NCBI GenBank assembly: GCA_028554645.1
Contig: JAQOOI010000062.1
Location: 186,001-250,000, forward strand
Direction of reading: 5' to 3'
DNA: 64,000 nt
Source of the DNA: Omphalotus guepiniiformis
Lineage: Eukaryota > Basidiomycota > Agaricomycetes > Agaricales > Omphalotaceae
The notes beneath the pieces were generated by a model. The model had not been told where the DNA came from, searched no databases, and worked only from the letters and a program-made list of their open reading frames with translations. This document shows, in pieces, positions 59,380 through 64,000 of this stretch. Made by a program: the position numbers and the translations under genes. Each line of letters begins with the position of its first letter. Position 1 is the stretch's first letter.

Positions 59380-61996
59380 ATGAGGTCCTTCCACAACGTT
59401 GCCGTCGTTTTGCTCGCGATCGTTCTTCCTGCGCTTGCAGGTGTGCAGGAGGTCTGGTGGAACATTACTTATGTCGAGAATGCCAATCCTGACGGTCTGG
59501 CTGAACGTCGGGTGATAGGGATAAATGGTACATGGCCGTAAGTTTTTTTTCAGTGACCCACTCAAGATAGCGGAAGACTAACAACTATAGATGAAATAGA
59601 CCTCCACCTCTGGACGTGAACACGACCGACTCACTGATAGTTCATGCACGGAACTCATTGGATCAGCCTTCAACCCTACATCATCACGGCATGTTTTTCA
59701 ACTCCACATCATGGATGGATGGCGCTCAAGGCGTCTCCGAATGGCAAGTCAGCCGATTTGATGCCCAACGCCTGTTCTCAATCAGTCCTTTACAGTGGTA
59801 TCCCACCTGGCGAAACTTTTGACTACGTCGTACCTATAAACTCTTCAGGCCAATGGGGTACATACTGGGTTCACGCTCACGCATCGGTATATGCAGGTTT
59901 TTCCTACCAACTTCGCACGAAAGAATGACTTCGCTTTATAGGGCCAATACGTCGATGGTCTCCGCGCACCAGTGGTCATTCATCCTCCCACCGAAGTCGC
60001 TTCCTACGATGAAGAATTCACCGTTGTTCTCGGGGACTGGTATCACGACGAGCATTCTGTCCTCCTTAAACAGTTCGTCAGCATCGCAAATCCCGGTGGT
60101 GCAGAACCCGTACCTGGTTTAGTCTACTTTTCCTGCCTCCTGTGCATGTATTAACGTCTGTCCAACTCTAGACTCCGCTTTGATTTACTTTGCCCAAAAT
60201 GCTACCTATCTCGGTCCCATCGAAGGGACCAACCCGTCCCCGGTGACATCCGCCGTCGGGTTTAACGAAAATGCGACGCTTCCGTTCCAGCCTGGAAAGA
60301 CTTACAGGCTGAGGATCGTGAACACTTCTGCGTTCGCGATGTTTTATTTCTGGATTGACGGACATGATATGAGGATTGTAAGTTTTTGAGGTTTTTATTC
60401 CTTCATTAAATCTCTTATTGATTGATGTATCCAGATTGAAGTCGATGGTGTAAGCCTTAGTATCCTCATTCTGACAAGGAACACGTACAAATACTTTTAA
60501 CAGACTGACGTCGAGGAATACCCGATAGACCTAATCAGTGTCACGGTCGCACAACGATACTCTATTCTCGTCACCGCAAGAAACGACACATCCGCCAACT
60601 GGGCTATCCACGCCAACATGGACACGGATATGTTTGATACCGTCCCGGACACCCTTAACCCCAGTAAGCCCAATTTCCCTCCAACACTCCACCTAGCCTT
60701 GACAACACATTTCCCAAAAATAGACGTTACATCCTCAATCACCTACTCTTCCTCTTCCTCCCTAACCGACCTGGGTTTCATCTCAGAATACGAAACCGTT
60801 AACGACACCTCTATCGTTCCTGTCGTCGCGATCGCCGCGCCAGCCGTGACAAGGACAATCGAGCTCGAGGTATCCTTCGACACGCTAGATGATGGTACGA
60901 ACCACGCGATGTTCAACCAGATCACGTATAACTCGCCTTTGGTGCCTGCGGTTCTGAGTGAACTGACGTTGGGATCGAATGCGACGGTTGCGGAGGCGTA
61001 TGGTCCGTTGAGCTTCGTAGTGGATCATATGGACGTTGTGGATATTGTCATTAAGAATGGGGATGCGGGGAAACATCCTTTGTAAGTTCATTCTCGTGTT
61101 TTCGCCCTCTTCCTGACAAATACCAATGTTTTTCCTTCCCACCAGCCATCTTCACGGTCACAAGCCGATGATTGTCGGTCGTGCAACAGACTACACCTCG
61201 ACAGACCCAGCACTTAACCCCCCAATCGCAGATAACCAAACAAACCCTATCCGTCGTGACACGATCCACGTCCCATCTATGGGTTCCGCAACGCTTCGCG
61301 TCGTAGCTGATAACCCCGGAGTATGGTTCTTACATTGTAAGCCTTCGCCTTTTTCTATCCAACGACCCTTCTTCGACTGATTGACTGCTTTCTGCTTCCT
61401 TCTCCTTCTCGGTGCCCTTCTACCGCGGATTTCTCTTCCCTCCCTCCCTTTAGGCCATATTGAATGGCATCTCGAAGTCGGCCTCGCTATCCAACTCGTC
61501 GAAGCTCCCTTGATAGCCCAAGAACGCTCGTCCGGTCTTCCGCAGGCATTAAGAGACCACTGCACGACTCTCGGCAAGCCAATAACTGGTAATGCCGCTG
61601 GGCACGCGTCTACGAGTGATCTGACTGGGTTGCCGCTTGGACCGTTCCCGCAGAATTTGGGGTGGCATTCGAGGGGTATTGGTGCAATGGCTGGATGAGT
61701 CCGAGTTTAATTGTTTTGGGAGTTTTGAAGTTTGGGTTGACTGACTGACTGACTGCATCAATCGTTTTTTCTGCTCGTAGATGCGTGTTGACTGCCGTGT
61801 TGGGTATGGCTACTGTGGTGTGGTACTCCCTCTTTGGTGGGACTATTTCGGAAGAAGAGATTGAGCGGGAGGTTAAGGAAGAGATTGCGAAGAAGGAAGC
61901 TAGGAAGGGGAAGATTTTTGGATTTTTTAGGGCTCGTACGTGAGTTGCGAGTTACTGAGTTGCACTGAATCAGCGCGAAGAGGAGGGCGAAGATGA
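59380..61996 (+). CDS. FET3: Multicopper ferroxidase FET3
   Basis: Cell-surface ferroxidase that oxidises Fe(II) for uptake by FTR1. Exons 59380-59537, 59600-59743, 59796-59886, 59942-60116, 60172-60377, 60435-60449, 60504-60663, 60724-61081, 61146-61336, 61454-61694, 61781-61935, 61974-61996; 638 residues, all phases fit. It has a signal peptide (residues 1-21) and all four copper motifs: LHHHG, WVHAHA, FHLHGHK and HCHIEWHLE. The final part has one membrane helix (LTAVLGMATVVWYSLFGG) and a basic/acidic tail. Exon 6 is only 15 nt (IEVDG). Intron 2 is GC-AG (GCAAGT at 59744). Intron 10, before the anchor exon, starts ATGAGT (61695) where GTGAGT is expected; without splicing the protein would stop at MAG and lose its anchor. 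The exact C-terminal stop is less certain. Confidence 0.9.
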
Positions 61997-62796
61997 AGAA
62001 ATGGAAACGGAAATGGAAGCACACACTAGGTACGCGTCACGGTGATGCATGGATGGGCAAAAACGTCTCTTAATGATGATAGTGTACAATGTAACGAAAT
62101 ATCATTACTACTTATGCGATGGGTTTTCCTTGTGAATGGATGGATCATCACAGTATGGCTTGCCCTTGCTTGAAGATGCTTCAACAAAGTTTTTGACGGT
62201 TGGGGAGTTGACGTCAACGCGTTAACGTTCATGGTCACATGGGCGTAGTAGGGAGAGCAACCGGCCCTAAAGTCAATGTTGGGCGGCTGACGTTTTCTTT
62301 CAGTTCTAATAACCGTGGATAAAATCCCTATATTACTTCTCGCTTTTCCAAACAGAAACTGGTGTTCAGTATTTCGATTTCGAACCAGGATAATGATTAT
62401 ACAAGGCTTCAAGTTCATTCGACAATTCCGAATGCTTCGCTTCGTTGTATCGTCAATCTAATCGGAGTTGGCAGCCTCACTCAGTGTTGAAAGCTAAATC
62501 TTCAAGCTTGAAGACTTATCGATCGATATCCGCGAAACTCTCGAAAGATAACAGGATGCACGCATATCTCATGGACTACGCCGACACGCATGATGCGAAG
62601 GTTACCGGTGAGTTGCTGAAAGGATCTGAGAAAGTTAGATTGCTCATTTTCGCTGTGCTAGACCGATGAATTTAATGCATTCATATTATCAAGAGCTACG
62701 ATATTCAAGTACTCAATATAACAGGTTATGTCGATTAGGACTACAAACTATTTCTTTAATCACTTCCCAAGCAACGTTCTCGCTTTCCTTCTGGCC
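61997..62796. other. Convergent spacer, FET3 to D-amino-acid oxidase
   Basis: No gene recognised; holds the 3' ends of the two flanking genes. Short open frames here have no recognisable domain. Confidence 0.5.
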
Positions 62797-64000
62797 TCAC
62801 AATCTTGCGACAAAGCTGCCCTGTATCGCAACGTTACTACGCTTCCTGAAGCTCTCGTCTATTTCCATTGCCTTTGGTGGCAAACCCATCATTGCCTCCT
62901 CAACCAACTTCGCTACATCCGCCGCACATCCAAATGAAAGCGACCACCCTGCACCTCCATGTCCATACGAGTGTACAATGCGACTATCCTCAGTCACAAC
63001 GTTCCCGTTCACCACAGCTACCCGAGGGCGCAGCTCCCGTTCTACTCGGACGTTCTGTCGACGGAAGGGCCTAAGGCCTTGTGCAAGAGGGTAATCCTCG
63101 TCCAATTTCGCGTTAACGAGATCCGGAATAAAGGCTTCGCAGCGCTTGCGCATCCGCTTTATGACAGGAGAGTCGAGTGTCAGATTAAGTTCGTGCTCAT
63201 GCTTCTCAGCGAAGCCGCCTAGTAGGAGAATATTGTCGTTCCGTGGCACGATGAAAACAATTTCTTCGCCGTTTTCGGCTTCTTCACGGTCGGTGCGGAA
63301 CGTACCAGCTGATATGGTCAATGCGTGGTCGATTTTTGGGAAAGATTTACCGTCGTTGATGACGCGAATGAGGCCTCCACGGATGGGATAGCACGAAGGA
63401 TCGTTTGCGAGCTCCGTGCCTGCGAAGCCCGTAGCATTGACGATGACGTCTGCGTTGTATTCGGCTCTGAGAGCGGTTTCCTGGTGAAACAGATCTCCGT
63501 GTATGGTGCGAGTAACGAAGGTCGCTCCTTTACTTGCGACGAGGGATTGTAGCCAGCCCATGGCTTTGTCGGTGTCAATGACAGGAGCAATATGTTCATA
63601 CGCGTCTACGGCGCCGTATGTGGGGTCAATAGAATTCTCTGCAATGATACGGGAATCGTGCCGGAACCCACGAACGCCACTCCTTTCGATCTCGCGCATT
63701 TTAGACAGATTCGTTTCGTCTCCTTCGACTGGGCAAGCGAAGAAGAAACTCGCGTAGCGCATGCGCACGCCGGAATTCCTGGATAGTTCCTCAGATACAG
63801 AGAGGGCGTCGAAGATATGGTACGACACCATACACCATGATTTAGAGTTGTGGAGGGATATGGCATCGGTGTGTTGACCGCAGACGGCTGGTGGGTACTC
63901 CCATAATGCGCCTGAGATTTGAGATGTCAAGCGTTGCTCTTTGCCGTAGGAGGCCCACTCTTTTGCGAGGACTGTAACGCGGTAGCCCTTGTCGAGTAGG
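62797..64000 (-). CDS. D-amino-acid oxidase (5' end cut by window)
   Basis: FAD-dependent peroxisomal oxidase turning D-amino acids into keto acids, ammonia and hydrogen peroxide. Open without a break from 64000 to the stop at 62797 (about 400 residues visible); the N-terminal FAD-binding start lies beyond the window. Visible signatures: ISGALWEYPP near the start, VIVNATGFAGTELAND, YPIRGGLIRVIN, the substrate-binding Arg in GLRPFR, and the family signature VHSYGHGGAGWSLSFGCA. The chain ends ARL, a conservative variant of the SKL peroxisomal targeting tripeptide. No intron seen in this part. Substrate range cannot be told. Confidence 0.9.
   Translation of the reverse strand, partial: LLDKGYRVTVLAKEWASYGKEQRLTSQISGALWEYPPAVCGQHTDAISLHNSKSWCMVSYHIFDALSVSEELSRNSGVRMRYASFFFACPVEGDETNLSKMREIERSGVRGFRHDSRIIAENSIDPTYGAVDAYEHIAPVIDTDKAMGWLQSLVASKGATFVTRTIHGDLFHQETALRAEYNADVIVNATGFAGTELANDPSCYPIRGGLIRVINDGKSFPKIDHALTISAGTFRTDREEAENGEEIVFIVPRNDNILLLGGFAEKHEHELNLTLDSPVIKRMRKRCEAFIPDLVNAKLDEDYPLAQGLRPFRRQNVRVERELRPRVAVVNGNVVTEDSRIVHSYGHGGAGWSLSFGCAADVAKLVEEAMMGLPPKAMEIDESFRKRSNVAIQGSFVARL

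Overview
The window is nuclear DNA of a filamentous basidiomycete, most likely an agaricomycete (mushroom-forming fungus). The genes have many short introns (about 45-65 nt, mostly GT-AG), and the recognisable proteins are typical of that group: ATG13, ECM14, a FHA-RING DMA1-type ligase, a divergent FTR1/FET3 iron-uptake pair, and expanded F-box/leucine-rich families. Exon coordinates below were worked out by hand from splice motifs, reading phase and recalled family sequences; nothing was searched in a database.

Layout. 0-3.6 kb: minus-strand leucine-rich protein resembling PPP1R37 (protein phosphatase 1 regulator), cut by the window start. 4.6-5.3 kb: decayed F-box copy. 7.0 kb: small membrane protein. 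9.3-10.3 kb: aminoglycoside-phosphotransferase-like protein. 10.5-18.3 kb: a tandemly duplicated unit of F-box family 1 (plus) and the inactive carboxypeptidase ECM14 (minus). In the first unit ECM14 is a decayed fragment. 19-27.3 kb: tautomerase, F-box family 2 gene, and an NAD(P)-reductase pseudogene split by a 4,263-bp hAT DNA transposon that has matching terminal repeats, an 8-bp target-site duplication and apparently intact transposase exons. 30-33.4 kb: ATG13. 34.3-35.7 kb: transaldolase. 36.7-38 kb: AT-rich stretch with a multi-pass membrane protein gene carrying an in-frame TAG. 39.4-41.5 kb: DMA1-like ligase. 43.4-50.1 kb: tautomerase, intact reductase, second tautomerase and an F-box family 2 gene, i.e. 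the same families as at 19-27 kb. 50.5-56.6 kb: inverted third F-box family 1 gene and third F-box family 2 gene. 57-62 kb: divergent FTR1 and FET3. 62.8-64 kb: D-amino-acid oxidase, cut by the window end.

Functional themes. (1) FTR1 and FET3 form the reductive iron-uptake complex of the plasma membrane, and their shared 861-bp promoter holds three exact ATCWGATAA-type GATA sites. Both genes carry several non-canonical splice junctions. (2) Housekeeping genes (ATG13, transaldolase, DMA1, ECM14, PPP1R37-like, D-amino-acid oxidase) are interspersed with recently duplicated accessory genes. (3) The accessory part (F-box families 1 and 2, tautomerase, reductase) was shuffled by local duplication and inversion, leaving decayed copies, a hAT insertion and a small TA-flanked MITE. 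I found no tRNA, rRNA, CRISPR array or LTR element.
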